Below are positions 1 through 11,676 of a stretch of DNA of 64,000 nucleotides, in pieces; positions within the stretch are counted from its first letter, which is position 1, and every line of letters begins with the position of its first letter. The translations under genes and the position numbers were made by a program. A model generated the notes under the pieces. That model worked only from the letters and a program-made list of their open reading frames with translations. It was not told the origin of the DNA and ran no database searches. Source of the stretch: Serinus canaria (Eukaryota; Chordata; Aves; Passeriformes; Fringillidae); NCBI RefSeq assembly GCF_022539315.1, contig NC_066314.1:52947180-53011179 (forward strand), written 5' to 3'.

Positions 1-514
1 AGCAACTTCTAAAAATTCTACAGCAGTTCTTTCAGGAGATCTACTAAGGTAACATCAAAGTAGTAATTTCTTGGATTTGCAGCTATTGTAATAATGCATG
101 GGTGAGGATGTGTTTTATATTCCAGCTATTCCTCTTTGGTAGTGTTTGTGTGATCTATATTAATTATTTCAACCTGTTAATTTAAAATATATTTTGCTCT
201 AAGACTTGTCTAAAATTTGAAGGTTTTGTCAAAATCTGTTTTAGCATTAGGTACATGACACACTTCTCATAAAGCAAATATTCAAAAATGGAATATTTGT
301 ACAGTTTATACATATATATTTGCCATTAGGATAAATTTTCCATTATTTACCTCACTGTTGAATTCGGAAGTCTTGGATCACTGTAGTAGCTTCTGTGAGG
401 GTGGGATTATAAAACCAAGTAATCAGAAAAAAGTAGTGTTCTTTCTGTGGAAGCAGCTGTTCACTTTACAGTCTCAGCTTTATGATGGTACTCACCAGTG
501 TTTGCAGTTGTATT

Positions 515-561
515 CCTATGAAATAGGATGGAATTGTCCTATTTCATAGGACAATTGTCCT
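515..561. repeat. Hairpin plus overlapping perfect palindrome
   Basis: CCTATGAAATAGGA at 515-528 is matched exactly by its reverse complement at 537-550, giving a 14-bp stem with an 8-nt loop. Positions 548-561 (AGGACAATTGTCCT) form a second, perfect 14-bp palindrome. The word AATTGTCCT occurs on both sides. The arrangement looks like a small inverted duplication within an intron. No protein or RNA function is implied. Confidence 0.85.
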
Positions 562-996
562 GCCCTGTGGGTAGGGGCAGGCAGCAGAATTGCCTGTTAA
601 TTCTCAGACTCAGACTGGCTATTAAACAACTGAGCTATTGATATAAATGTCTCAATTTTGCACATTGTACTTGAATCTTTTTAGATATGCTATTTGTGGA
701 AATTTACCTGCTTTGGGAAGAAGGGAGTCTACAGCTGCTAAGAATTTGGATATAAACAAAATGCATTTTCCTTATGTTCAGTTTCTTTTAAAAATTTTTC
801 TTCAGTTACAAAATAACGTTTTGTATTCTACATCCTTACTGTATTTTTTATCATAAAGCATCATACAAAAATCCTTTTCAAAATTCCTTCTTTGTACTGA
901 TGGTTCTGTCCTTGAGAAGATGAGACACAATGATCACAGATGGCAGATATTAACCATTTTGCTTAGTGAGGTTGTTGAAACTTCAGGTGTAATGGT

Positions 997-1028
997 AATG
1001 AAGACTGTATGGCAATGAAGACTGTATG
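997..1028. repeat. Short tandem duplication, 17-bp period
   Basis: AATGAAGACTGTATG occurs at 997-1011 and again at 1014-1028, about 1.9 copies of a 17-bp unit. It lies in the SLC41A2 intron about 110 bp before an exon acceptor. It is probably a slippage duplication. Confidence 0.8.
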
Positions 1029-1138
1029 CACAATTGTATGGCACAGCTCATAATTTATTTTAGAATTATAAATTAAGAAAAACATGTAGGAATATTTGGA
1101 GAGTAAAAGAGGGCTTTTTTTCTTTATTATTATTTTAG

Positions 1139-1286
1139 AGACATATTACTATGTATCTCCTTTGGTTGGTGCTTTTTTTTTGGCTCTGACTCCAATGGGG
1201 ATTGTCATAGCTGCCAAACACCCAGCTACCAGAACTGTCCTCCACTCAGGATGGGAGCCTGTTGTAACTGCCATGATTATAAGCAG
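1139..1286 (+). CDS. SLC41A2: SLC41A2 coding exon A (fifth from the end)
   Basis: SLC41A2 is a multi-pass Mg2+ transporter of the SLC41/MgtE family at the plasma membrane. This exon encodes ETYYYVSPLVGAFFLALTP, then IVIAAKHPATRTVLHSGWEP and VVTAMIIS, which I recognise as SLC41 sequence: one membrane helix, a polar loop with the conserved GWEP, and the start of the next helix. The acceptor is TTTTAG at 1133-1138; AG at 1139-1140 could also serve, which would shift the start by 2 bp. The donor is AG|GTAGGT at 1286/1287. The last codon is split as AG + T and completes Ser with the next exon. One oddity is Gly (GGG, 1189-1191) where I recall Trp (TGG) in other SLC41 proteins. The gene call is secure; the exact start is slightly uncertain. 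Confidence 0.93.
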
Positions 1287-1620
1287 GTAGGTTTCTTTGT
1301 CTTGCTGCATGGAAGCATCTTGATAGTCCTCCTCTATCTCTGTCTATCTTACTTGATTGTACTTGAGAGACACAATTAAGAGCCTCTAGAATTTGGGCTT
1401 TGAAATGTTAGCACTGATCTGAGAGATTATTTAATCCAGTGAAAGTTATGAATCTTAAAAGTAGAGGAATTGGCTAATACTCTGTGGTCTTTGTTATACA
1501 AGAGCCAATTTTAATAAGTGAATAGCTATAATGATGTTACTCTGTAGCTCACAATGAGCTAATAATCTTATATTTAATGGTCTTGCTTGCCTTATTGTAA
1601 ATATTGTACTTTCTTTTCAG
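1287..1620 (+). other. SLC41A2: SLC41A2 intron, 334 bp
   Basis: A short intron with donor GTAGGT at 1287 and acceptor TTCTTTTCAG ending at 1620. It joins two exons whose split codon restores Ser-Ser-Ile-Gly-Gly. Nothing else is visible in it. Confidence 0.9.
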
Positions 1621-1700
1621 TATTGGTGGCCTTATTCTGGACACAACAGTATCTGATCCTAACTTGGTTGGAATTGTTGTTTATACCCCAGTAATTAATG
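1621..1700 (+). CDS. SLC41A2: SLC41A2 coding exon B
   Basis: This 80-bp exon encodes [15 protein letters not shown] followed by [13 protein letters not shown], with both terminal codons split. The VSDPN and PVING motifs are hallmarks of the MgtE-like domain and lie near the ion path in bacterial MgtE relatives. The acceptor is TTTTCAG at 1614-1620 and the donor is G|GTAAGA at 1700/1701. The frame continues from exon A and into exon C, where GG-N-L-V-A-I-Q completes the conserved block. All residues I can check fit the SLC41A2 family. Confidence 0.95.
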
Positions 1701-4295
1701 GTAAGACTCTGACAGGATTAATTGCTACTATATGTCAATTGATATACCTTGTTTTGAGAATTGTCTGTTACAGTAAATTTCTCTTATGCTAAATAATATC
1801 TGGAATATTAATTTCAAGTTTTGATTTTGATGTCAACAGCTGTTTATTTGAACACCTGAGAAGTGCTTCCTGTTTTCACTACAACCACTGAAACATAATA
1901 GAGAATGTGAGAAGTAGAAACCTCAAGTATGCATTAACAAACTGAAAGTATAAATATTGAAGTAGTATATTAAAATATTAAATTATCAAATATTATATTG
2001 AAGCAGTTATGGCTGGGAAAATGTAGATAATTTTTAATTTCAAAGGGTTTTTTTTCTGAACATCCAAGGACAAATTTTCAAACAATAATTTACTATAGGC
2101 CTTAAGAACTAAAAAGCAAACTACAGGCAAGTAAATACATTTCTCAAGGTAAATGTGTGCTGTTTCTGATGATTGGTATGCACTTTTCAGATATGTAAAG
2201 AATGAATTTGTGAAAATTTCATCGTTAAGTGTTCTACATCCTAAGGATAAGAGCAAGCCAAATTTCAGAAAAATAGTTGATATCTTGTTAGGCTGGTGCA
2301 GTTTGAAAATGATTTTCTTTCCTAGTACAGTATCACAGGGTTGATACCTCTTTAGTTTGCAACAACTATAATCACCAGAGCTCTGTTCCCACTGTATTGC
2401 TGTCTAGCTGTTCTTTCTCCTTTTTGTATTTTTCCATTTGATTTCTTACACTAATTTGCACTTTTATGTATTGTTATTAAAACCATTTCTCTAGTTAACA
2501 AGATGATTCTGTTTTAACTTAAGTTTGCCCTTGCAAGTTTCATATGAATATGTTCTACTCTGTTTCCTAAGCTATAAATTAAATTAATTATGGCCACTTC
2601 TTTTCCATCTTGATAATAAGATGTTGATACGGTCACTGGATTTTAGTTTTGAACCACATTGCCTTGATATAATTAATTTTCCAGACATTGTTTATGGAAA
2701 TGTAACACAGGACAGCACCTAAACATTTTATAAGCTTTACTGTGGTTGAGAGTTAGTAGATCTATTGCTACAAACATTAAACAAGTTGTTCAGTTAGAGG
2801 CTTTGACAGAAGCATGTTCTTGGCAAATTCATGTTAGCCCTTGTTTTACAGCTTTCATGTCTTCTGGATGCTTATAAATTGTATTTTTAATAATTCGCTC
2901 TAATTCTTATGCAGGAATATAAATTTCACTGATATACAGATTCTCTGCATCATCCTTTTCGACCCACTTTAAAGATACATTTTCTGTTTTCTCCACTACA
3001 GCCCTCAGGTATTCTCTAACCTCCAAAATAATCAGTTTGCAAAAATGATCACTAATACTTCATGGATTGTTAACTTAGCTCTCTAGATGCAGTAAATTTA
3101 ACTTAACTCTCAGGCTCTAGTATTTATTTACTTGTGATCAGGTATCACCATTTTTATGAAGGCAGTAGACAAAAGAAACTGACTATTTAAATCTTCAGTA
3201 GAGCATGTTGCTTGCTCTTCTTTCTCATTAAGACCCTCTATTTCATTTCTTCTTACTTTTAATGGGAAAGATTTCTGGGTTGCAACTTGAGTTCCTTGCT
3301 AACAATAAATTAAATTTTACACTACAGCCGTTATGTTTCCTTATCTGTTCCTTGCCTTTCTATCAATTCGAAATTGGAAATACTTGCATCTAACTTTTGT
3401 GTGTTTCCATTTTGATTTCCAGATACCTAAAAGGCAAGACAGACGTGTTGATCTCCAGCTTTTTTTCTGCTTTACACCTGTAACTTTTCTTATAGTAGTC
3501 CTTTTTTGGTTAACTCCTTGGATTTGCTTCCTAAGAGAAGAGGATTAGTCTTTTTTGGTTTTAGGCAGGTGTACCCAAACCAGTATTAAGGCAATGCCCA
3601 TACATTATTTTGAACTGTCTTTATGGGAAAAGAACTAGCCAAAAGATAGAGCCCTGGAGGTTTAGCTGACAGGTCAAAACGTCTTTGAAGAGTTAGGCAG
3701 GTGTAAGAGAGGGAAAGCTGAGGCTGCTTGAGCAGGTAGGGAGGGAAAGAGTCTTTCCAGGAGGCTGGGATAGCAAGAGGCATTATTGACTCAGAATCCT
3801 AAAGGCCGAGGCATTTCTATTGGAAAATACAGAGAAAATATGGTCTGTGTAGAGTATGCAGGGGTTTATGGTACACCTCCTGGAAAAGGAAACTGTAGGA
3901 AAGGTAATTTTTTTTGCGGTTGTTCTTAGATCAGCCTCTCCGGGGTTTCATAATTCTACTGACACATTTTGATATTGCTGGTCAGAACAGTGTAGTAAAC
4001 TGGGGGTAAGGAAGTTCTTCAGTTAAAAAAGCACATCTGTTGACACTCATTTACTGACATGAAAGGTGTGTTAGGTCACTTAATAGATGGCTTTTAAAAT
4101 ATTACTGTTGCAGAAAGTTTTCTCTACTTTTCTTGGCCTTGAAATTCTCATTGTAAGCCTAAGTAGCAAAAGAAACTGAGGGTTTCCTCCTTCTATTTTC
4201 TTTCACCTTAAAATTTGTTGCTCCTATGGCACAGAAAACCTGGGGGGAAAAAAAACCATCAGGGAAACCTGAAAGAAATATTCTTTCCTATTGGG

Positions 4296-4367
4296 AATTT
4301 GTCCAGCCAAAATTTGAGGACATTGTAAATTTGTTCAGCCAAAATTTGGGGATGTAAATTTGTCCAG
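4296..4367. repeat. Imperfect tandem duplication, about 30-bp unit
   Basis: The word AATTTGTYCAGCCAAAATTTG occurs near 4296 and again near 4328, with a third partial copy (AAATTTGTCCAG) at 4356-4367. This is about 2.4 imperfect copies of a roughly 30-bp unit in an intron, with no known function. Confidence 0.75.
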
Positions 4368-6122
4368 AATTTCAAGCTGTGACACTATTTTTTAGGGCCA
4401 TTTGCTGTATCTTGAACACCTGAACAGTATTGACTGCAAAATAGTCAGGTGTTAGGTTTCCTGTGCACCATTAAGTAGGTTTTATTCAAGTCCTGCCTAG
4501 ATAGTTTGCTTATTCTTAGATGTGAGACAAGTGACTTTAATCATGTCTTACACTGTGGAGCCATAAATATTTTAGAAGATTGAAGAAATACTGGTCTGGA
4601 ATTTGAGCAACATCAAAGTTTCCTACCCCTATTAACAATAACTACAAATATTTGCCCAAAATATTAAAATAGTTTTTAAGCAGAAAGGCATTTATAGTCA
4701 GGTTTACAGCTGGTGGCCAGACATATTTCACAGCTGTTTTTCTATTTTCTCACTGTTAAACACATGTTTAATTCTGAGGTTGGCTGGGTTAAATTGCATC
4801 ACTGCTTTTTGAAAATAAACAAATGATTTTGTTGTTTCAGACAACTTGCAGACTATTTGAGATTTAGATGTCTCTTTGCGGTACTGAAGTTCTGAATAGA
4901 ATAACTAAGCCCAAGCAGGGCTATGCTTTGTTCTAGAATTGATTTGAGTTGTGTTTTCTCATGAATTAAAATTTCCCAATCCTCTTACAGCATTACAGCA
5001 TGTTGCAATTTGCAAGTAACTGAGCTCCTTTTGTGTAGAAAAAAAAGATATTATTACATGCTTCTGAAAATGCAGCAGAAATGAGCTAAAGTGCGGGTAC
5101 CAGATAAAGCCACTTTCCTCTCCATTTTTGTGTGTTTATACAAAATATTGTGAGATATCCTCTAAGTATTTGCGTTTCAGAAGTTACTGAGTAATAACCA
5201 ACATGTCAGTAGACATTTTTATGCACCTTAAAGGACGACAGTTCTGCAAATTAATTCTTAAAACACCTGAAATTTGGAAATACTTTGTATCAAAAAAACT
5301 TTCCTTTGCAGGTGGTTTGAAGCAGTACTCTTTAAAAGGTAACACAAACCTGTTCTAATATTTCTTACTCTTTGTCTGTCCATACTTTAAAATTATTTGC
5401 TACCTGGAGGGAATACATAGCTATCAAGGAATATGAGAAACACATATGGTAAAATTTAATACAAAACTTAGTGAATGCCAGTTGTCTGGGAGATGAAAAT
5501 TAAGCTTATACAATACATTCCCCAAAACATCCCTTTTTTATCTGTTAGTAGGGTAAATTGAATTACAGACTTTCAGGTTTTTCAGAGAGCTTTTACTGTA
5601 AAATATTTTAGAGAATATGGAAAAAAAAAAATCCAAGAAACAATTCTTCCTCCTCAAAAAAACGCCAGCTTTTAATAGCTATTTATTTATATTTCTTTTA
5701 ATATATTTGTATTTTGATTTTTCTCACAACTGACTGGTGCTTTGATTAGAATATAACCATTGTCTCAGAGAGTTGAACATCTGAAGTTTGCCTCTGTAAA
5801 TCACAAGGGAAAACATTAGTATACCTGGATGGGAGTAGAGCAATTTGGCTGGGTAGCAAATGAATTTTTCTGCATCCTGAGTTGAAAGAATGTGTTAGTC
5901 TCAGAAGGCACCTCTACTGTATGAGAGCTGTATCATTCAATCTTTATTTTAGCATGAATAAGGAGGAGGGTTTTTATTTTTATTATTTTCTTTGATGCAT
6001 TATTGGGTGATAGATTTACTACCTTTTAGTTGCTAACTTGTACATGTAAATCTGCATATATACTTTCAGTGGGTGATCTTTCTTTTAAGTCTTACTTGTA
6101 AATTTTTTAGATTTCAATAATC

Positions 6123-6146
6123 ATTGTGTTGTTTTCACAACACAAT
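6123..6146. repeat. Intronic hairpin, 10-bp stem
   Basis: ATTGTGTTGT at 6123-6132 pairs exactly with ACAACACAAT at 6137-6146 around a 4-nt loop. It is a local inverted repeat in SLC41A2 intronic DNA. A stem this short in AT-rich sequence may be chance. Confidence 0.6.
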
Positions 6147-7214
6147 TATATCCAGATCATTTTCATTTTTTGACATTTTTTATTAGTCATATGAAAGAAA
6201 TTATTTATGAGTCAAATCAAACATTTAATATAATAGTTGCATATATAATAAAGCTTTCTCTTAAAAAACATCCATCTAGGGAAAGCTAATATTTTCCATC
6301 TGTTTTCCCCCAAACGTTTGAAAGTATTAAATTCTTCCAAAATAAAATGGAAGATGAATGAAAAAAAAAGCCATATAAAGAGGTAGCTAGTTAGGTTTCT
6401 AATCTAAGTATTTCACTTGCATAAAACAGGATTTTTTAAAGTTAATGAGGTCAGGGTAAAAATTCATCTTGCATTTTCTGAAAGATAAAATTATAATTCC
6501 AAAATTTAAAGTTTTCAGTCACCATTGCAACTGAGATTCTTTTTCATCCTTTTAATTTCATTTTTGTGATGCAAATGTTGAACTTCAAAAAAGCCTCTTT
6601 GGCAAAACTGACTATTTTGAACTACGAATTGTGCTCAGGAGTGTGCAAAAGAAGGAATCTTTTAGCCTTCCCTCTCTTAGATTGATGCACAAGAAAGGTC
6701 AATTTGGGAATTATGTTTGCCTAATTATCCCCTTATGTAGATATTAATTGATTTTAGGCCCATTGCACAACCTGTATTATAGCTGCTTGGGAACAGCACA
6801 TTATTCTGTGGCTCACTCTCCATAGAACTGGATTTCTAAAGTCTTTAAACTCAGGTTTGCTTTGCCTGTTCTTACACAATTTTTTGTGTGCCTCATCATG
6901 CAACTATTTACATTTTCATGAACAGTCATAGCAGTGGTCATTAAAGCTGAGTATGTTCACTTTCTCTGGTGTTCTCAGTACTTTAATTAGAGGCAGTTTC
7001 CTACAGGAACAATTCTTCAATTATATGTATTTAAGGAAATGAACAAAAAAAGAAGAATGAAATGGGAACCAATAGGGTTCATATATACAGGTATACATAT
7101 ATACAGGTTGAATACTGCTCTGAACATTTTATGTTGCCTGTTGTACAGTTGTCCCCTTGTACTAAACAAGTACTTAAATCACTATTTTTTACTCGTTAAT
7201 AAAAACATTGTGTA

Positions 7215-7395
7215 TGCGGTTATTCCTACTCAATTGGAGGACTTTGCACTTCCTTCTGTTGAATTTCAGGAGATTTCTCTTGACCCAGCTCTCCAGCCTA
7301 TCCAGTTCCCTCTCAATGGCAGCACAACCCTCTGGTTTATCAACTGCTCCTCCCAGTATTCCCTGAGAAACCTTACTCTATTTATCAAAAAGTGC
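7215..7395 (-). mobile_element. CR1 LINE fragment (reverse strand)
   Basis: The + strand reads GGACTTTGCACTTCC, then CCCAGCTCTCCAGCC, TATCCAGTTCCCTCT and CAATGGCAGCACAACC. This matches the antisense of the 3' part of the CR1 reverse-transcriptase frame that is common in bird genomes. The copy is decayed and lacks both ends, so it is an old dead fragment within an SLC41A2 intron. The family call rests on pattern memory and the borders are approximate. Confidence 0.65.
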
Positions 7396-10300
7396 AGTGT
7401 AAGATCCGAGGGAAAAACCAGCCCAGTGCATTACCCAGAGGAGGGGATGATCTCAGACTGAGATCAGCAAGATCCAGCTTCCCTTAACTTCTCGGTTTTT
7501 TACCTGCACTGAGTTATAAGACACAGATTTGCTTTGCAGTATTAAGAGTCATTGATGTAAAGTGCTTTAATGGGGTTTTCTGAATAGCATGATTAGTTCT
7601 GTTGTTAGAAAAATTTCCTTTTACCAGATGATGATTAATAGAATTGTGCCCATAGGCCTGTTTGCAAATACATGATATGGTTTTGGCTCTATTTTCAATA
7701 TGGTTTCCTGTGCTTGTTAGGCAAAAGACCTGTGATAACAATCTTTACAAGAAATATTCTTGGTTAGCCCTTAACTGCCTTGATAAAATGATGATGTTTT
7801 AAATTTTCTTTTGAAGTTTTAAGTCAGTGTGACATCCTTTGCATTTTAGCAGACAACATGTCTTTGCTTATTGACAGAGCAGCACTCTCATATTGAAGTA
7901 AAACACATTTGCTCTTCTGAGAGGAATGAAATAATAATTGCTGGATTTTACTTTAAAAGAAATCGTTTTTCCCTGTGTTGTAGTTCTTGCAAAAATGAAA
8001 GGAAACTAAAGAAGTAAGTCTTCACAAATTTAGTATTTGCTACGATGGCTGCAATAGTATTTTCCAGGAGAAAAATTTATGGATTAATCAAATGTTCGTG
8101 TAAACAGTCCTCATATACATCCACAGAGCTTTTAATAATATGAGCAGCTACCGAGCATGTGACCATTTTATACATTTAGAAGATGCTGAGAAGTTATCAG
8201 TTTTGCATATCGACACCTTGCCAACCTACACAGTTTTATCTGTTTTCTGTTTCTTGCAGAGATCTGATTAATCTGGTGTAGCTGAGATGGTTATTGCACA
8301 TGCACAGTAGCTGCTGTTACCAAACAAACTGAGTATCTCTGTACATATGAAGTGGTTCATTCAGCCTTATACGTGTCATTTGGTGACCAGCAGAATAGTG
8401 GGACCTGACTTTGTTCTCATTTGTATCCTGCGGTTCTTAGACAGTCTTTTCAACCTGTGGTGCTCCCTATTGTCTCATGTTCCTGCTATAACCACTGCGC
8501 ACAACATCCTCTCCATTTTCCCTCTGCTTTCCACAACATTGCCATTCCTCTTCTGGCTCACTGAGCTGCTGGCTGAGCAAGAGGCATCATGCCTCTCTCC
8601 AAGCTGAGTGCTAACATGGCCTGCTTATGCTTATGCCCTGAACAATATAACTCATATTACTGTTTCTGTCTCATTGAGAACATGGCTTTGGATCTTTTCT
8701 TTTATTCATCTAGTCGCTGTTTTGGTTTTGGTATATTTTTTAACCATGCCTGGAAGTAGTTAGCATGTCTGTCCTTGTGTCAGATGTGGTTGAAATTGGC
8801 CCAAAAGTTCAAAAACAGTTTGAAGATTTGATAGTGAATGGGCAGAGCTAAAATACACTGTCACTGCTGCTGTCACCACCATATATTGTTGGCTGGCTGA
8901 GACTGAGAATGATGTATGGATTTTCAAAGCATTTACACTTCACTATGCCTGGCTATCTTCTGTGAGTTCAAATTATATCACTAATATTAGGTTATTGAGG
9001 CTCAGATAAATAAAATTTAAAAGAATTTAACTAAACATACAAATATTTCATTTTCATTTGGCTAAAATAGATTGTTCAACTCAGCTGTTATTAGTTACAC
9101 CTCTTGAAATCACACTCCACACTGGCTGTTCGGCTTAGCTTGTCAGCTTCCTTTTCCTGTGTTCCATGGCTGGCCAGTTTGTTTTAGAATAATTTTTGAT
9201 ATGTGTCAGTAATTTCTTGCTATCTACATGAGCAATAGGGCTTGGGGAATACTTTCTCTAAATGATGGTTATCAAAGTTAAAAGGTTTGTCATTAATAGC
9301 TTTCCATCAAAGGATTGACAACCAATCTTACACCTTCTTTCATAGACTTGTCAATGTCTGTTGTCCAGACAGATTTTTTAATCACCATTTCAAGTGAATT
9401 TATTTCTATCTTCCTTAATTCTTTTATCTCATTCAGTTCCCTGTATTATTAACTAGGGGAAAAAAGTCCAGATCATCTGTCATATTTCTGTGTCTGAATT
9501 TGTTGGAGCAAATAATTACCAGTCACAAAAGAAAACTTCATACATCCTAGGAAATATTTAAAATCTAGAGAGTTGTGCCAAAGTGGTTTGTAGTTGCATT
9601 GTCAAAAAACTAAAACCAGCCCTATGTACTTTTGTCTTTTATTTCTTTTTGTAGTGCTATAAGAAAAGCAGATAGTGGCAGAATATTTTACTTTTTTTTC
9701 TCTTAATACTGTTGTGAATAAATCAGTTATTGCAGTTGTTAGCCTGATTGTAATTACCCAGATTGCCTTTATGGCCTCATTTTTAGCAGAAACTTTCATA
9801 TTTTCCAGTCATATGACACTATCCCTGCTGTGTAGCTCTATTAAGAAGAGGTTTTACATAACAGCTTTTTCATAATTCAGTCATTGAAATTATCTGATCC
9901 CCTTCCAGATGTAGTACATTGATCCTTAATTTTACTTCTGCTTTGCTTTCTGTATGTTATTCTCCTTAGTCAGAAATCTCTAATTTATTATTCTCAATGG
10001 AAGGACAGATTTAGAGTCCTATTTAGATTGGTTTTAATAATTTTAAACCTCTCCTAGTTTAGATAAATCCCGTACTTTTCTTGTAATTCATCTGAAGAAA
10101 GATCTACTGCTATTTTAATTTTCTTTGCAAACTCTCACTCAGCCTTTTGGTAGTTCATCTTTTATCCCTGTTTCTCCTGACTGGGAACATACATTTCCTG
10201 ATTTGTTTCTGATGTTTTTGCTTAAAAGACCTTTCATGTTAGCTTCAGCCATTTACTGTCTTTAACTAGCAGTGAGGCAGGACATCTTTCAGATCTCAGT

Positions 10301-10655
10301 ATTAGATCTCTGTGCTAACCACTCCATAATCACCAAAAGAATTTGGCAAACATTGTCTTCTGGTCACCACAAATACTTGTTCTGCAACCAGGCAAAGCCC
10401 TAAGCATCAGATAAACAAATTAATTCAACTACAATAAACAAGGCCTTTCTCCTTCTGATGTAGGGACAAGATCTGCATTACTTCTGAGTCTTCTCAGACC
10501 AACCCATTGCTATGTAAAGCATCTGAAGCGGGGAAAGAAAAAGCATGGGCTTGATATGCAAGCAGACAGCTCAAGTACAATAATAGGGTTTCATGTTACT
10601 GCATTCTGCAGTGTGGATATAACAAATCGTTTTAGTTTTGTGTTCATTGAAGTAA

Positions 10656-10952
10656 AAATTCACAGAATGTGAAACAGCCTAGAGTGGAAGGAACCTTGAA
10701 ATATCTGGCTCAACCTTATGTGAGAAAGGCAGCCTGGATGAGATTTTCTAGCACCTGCGCTGGTCAAATCTAGAAAACCTCCAGTGAAGTGGACTCCACT
10801 ACATCCCTGGGGAAGTTGTTCCACTGAATGATTTTTCTCACTCTAACAAATTTCTTTCTTATATTGAGATGCATGCTCTGCCAGTACAACTTGTACTCAT
10901 TGCCCCTTTTCAGAAAGAAACTAGAATCTCTATCCCTACCATTCTTTTAACA
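10656..10952 (-). mobile_element. CR1 LINE 3' end fragment (reverse strand)
   Basis: Starting with CACAGAATGTGAAAC, the + strand runs through GGAAGGAACCTTGAA, CTGGCTCAACC, CCCTGGGGAAGTTGTTCCAC and AAATTTCTTTCTTATATTGA, the usual order of the antisense CR1 3' UTR and C-terminal region. The CR1 3' end is therefore at the low coordinate and the element reads on the - strand, opposite to SLC41A2. It is 5'-truncated, diverged and non-coding. The upper border is uncertain. Confidence 0.82.
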
Positions 10953-11544
10953 ATCAGCTTCAGACACTCATCTTGCTCTTTAAGCCTGAGTTGAGTGCTG
11001 AGTGGCAGAAGGCTCTAGTTACTCATGCTTTGTGTAGGAGGGGAATGAATATATTAACTCTTGAAGCCTTTGGCCCTGTGGTTCTGTGTGTGAAATCTGC
11101 ATTTATGTTTGTGGTAGTGAGTTTTCATTACTTACCCTGGCCAGAAATACTCTCCTGGGGAGGTAATCCAGCAGTGGCACAACTATGTCATACTTCTGGT
11201 GATCCAAGAGGGGTTTCTAAAGAAGAGGCAGTGATAAAAAAGAGTTTCTCCTTTGAGAAAGCATAAGATTGAACCTTTTGGACATTTTGCACTTGCCATG
11301 ATTCAAAATTGATCTCCAAATACCCAGTAATACATTAAACAGTAGCCCACATTTTTTGGGCTGATTTTAATGATTTGCAGCCTGTCTACAACTAATATAC
11401 ATTCTAAAGATATTTTTCATTTTGGCTTTTGTTTGCAAGGTACTGTGATAAACATAGAGGAAGTTGGTAAATGTGCAGAAATATTGCCTACTAGAGTAAA
11501 AAAAGTAGTTGAACATTTTTCATTGGTTTCCCTTTGCATTTCAG

Positions 11545-11676
11545 GTATTGGTGGCAATCTAGTAGCTATTCAAGCTAGCAGAATTTCTACCTACCTCCAT
11601 TTACATAGCATTCCTGGAGAGCTGCCAGAGGAGGCCAAGGGTTTCTATTACCCATGCAGAACATACTGTGGTACAG
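11545..11676 (+). CDS. SLC41A2: SLC41A2 coding exon C
   Basis: This 132-bp exon starts within the G-I-G-G-N motif and encodes GGNLVAIQASRISTYLHLHS, then IPGELPEEAKGFYYPCRTYC and GTG. The GGN-x-x-x-x-Q block is the most conserved signature of MgtE/SLC41 domains; the rest is a cytosolic or lumenal loop that varies between species. The acceptor is GCATTTCAG ending at 11544 and the donor is G|GTGCGT at 11676/11677. Both end codons are split (G|GT and G|GA) and the frame is kept. The loop cysteines differ from the phenylalanines I recall in mammals, as expected of a variable loop. Confidence 0.94.

Larger units (their letters stand above)
1..1138 (+). other. SLC41A2: SLC41A2 intron (partial)
   Basis: This AT-rich stretch lies upstream of the first recognisable SLC41A2 exon and ends in a pyrimidine-rich tract with TTTTAG at 1133-1138, so I read it as the 3' part of an intron. 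I see no earlier SLC41A2 exon in it; the short open frames match nothing I know. It contains a hairpin at 515-550, an overlapping perfect palindrome at 548-561, and a 17-bp tandem duplication at 997-1028. That it is intron is inferred from its position. Confidence 0.75.
1701..11544 (+). other. SLC41A2: SLC41A2 intron, about 9.8 kb
   Basis: A large AT-rich intron with donor GTAAGA at 1701 and acceptor TTTGCATTTCAG ending at 11544. It contains two CR1 LINE fragments (about 7215-7395 and 10656-10952, both reverse strand), a 30-bp tandem duplication at 4296-4367 and a hairpin at 6123-6146. The open reading frames of 60-140 codons show no family I know; the longest, around 7039-7461, runs through CR1-derived sequence. 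I see no exon of another gene. Confidence 0.85.

Noticed and set aside
647..856. Candidate upstream SLC41A2 exon
   Set aside because: The translation does not resemble SLC41 sequence and lacks splice sites in a compatible phase.
7039..7461. 140-codon open frame on the + strand
   Set aside because: Its second half is antisense CR1 LINE sequence and the first half is AT-rich intron; no family resemblance.
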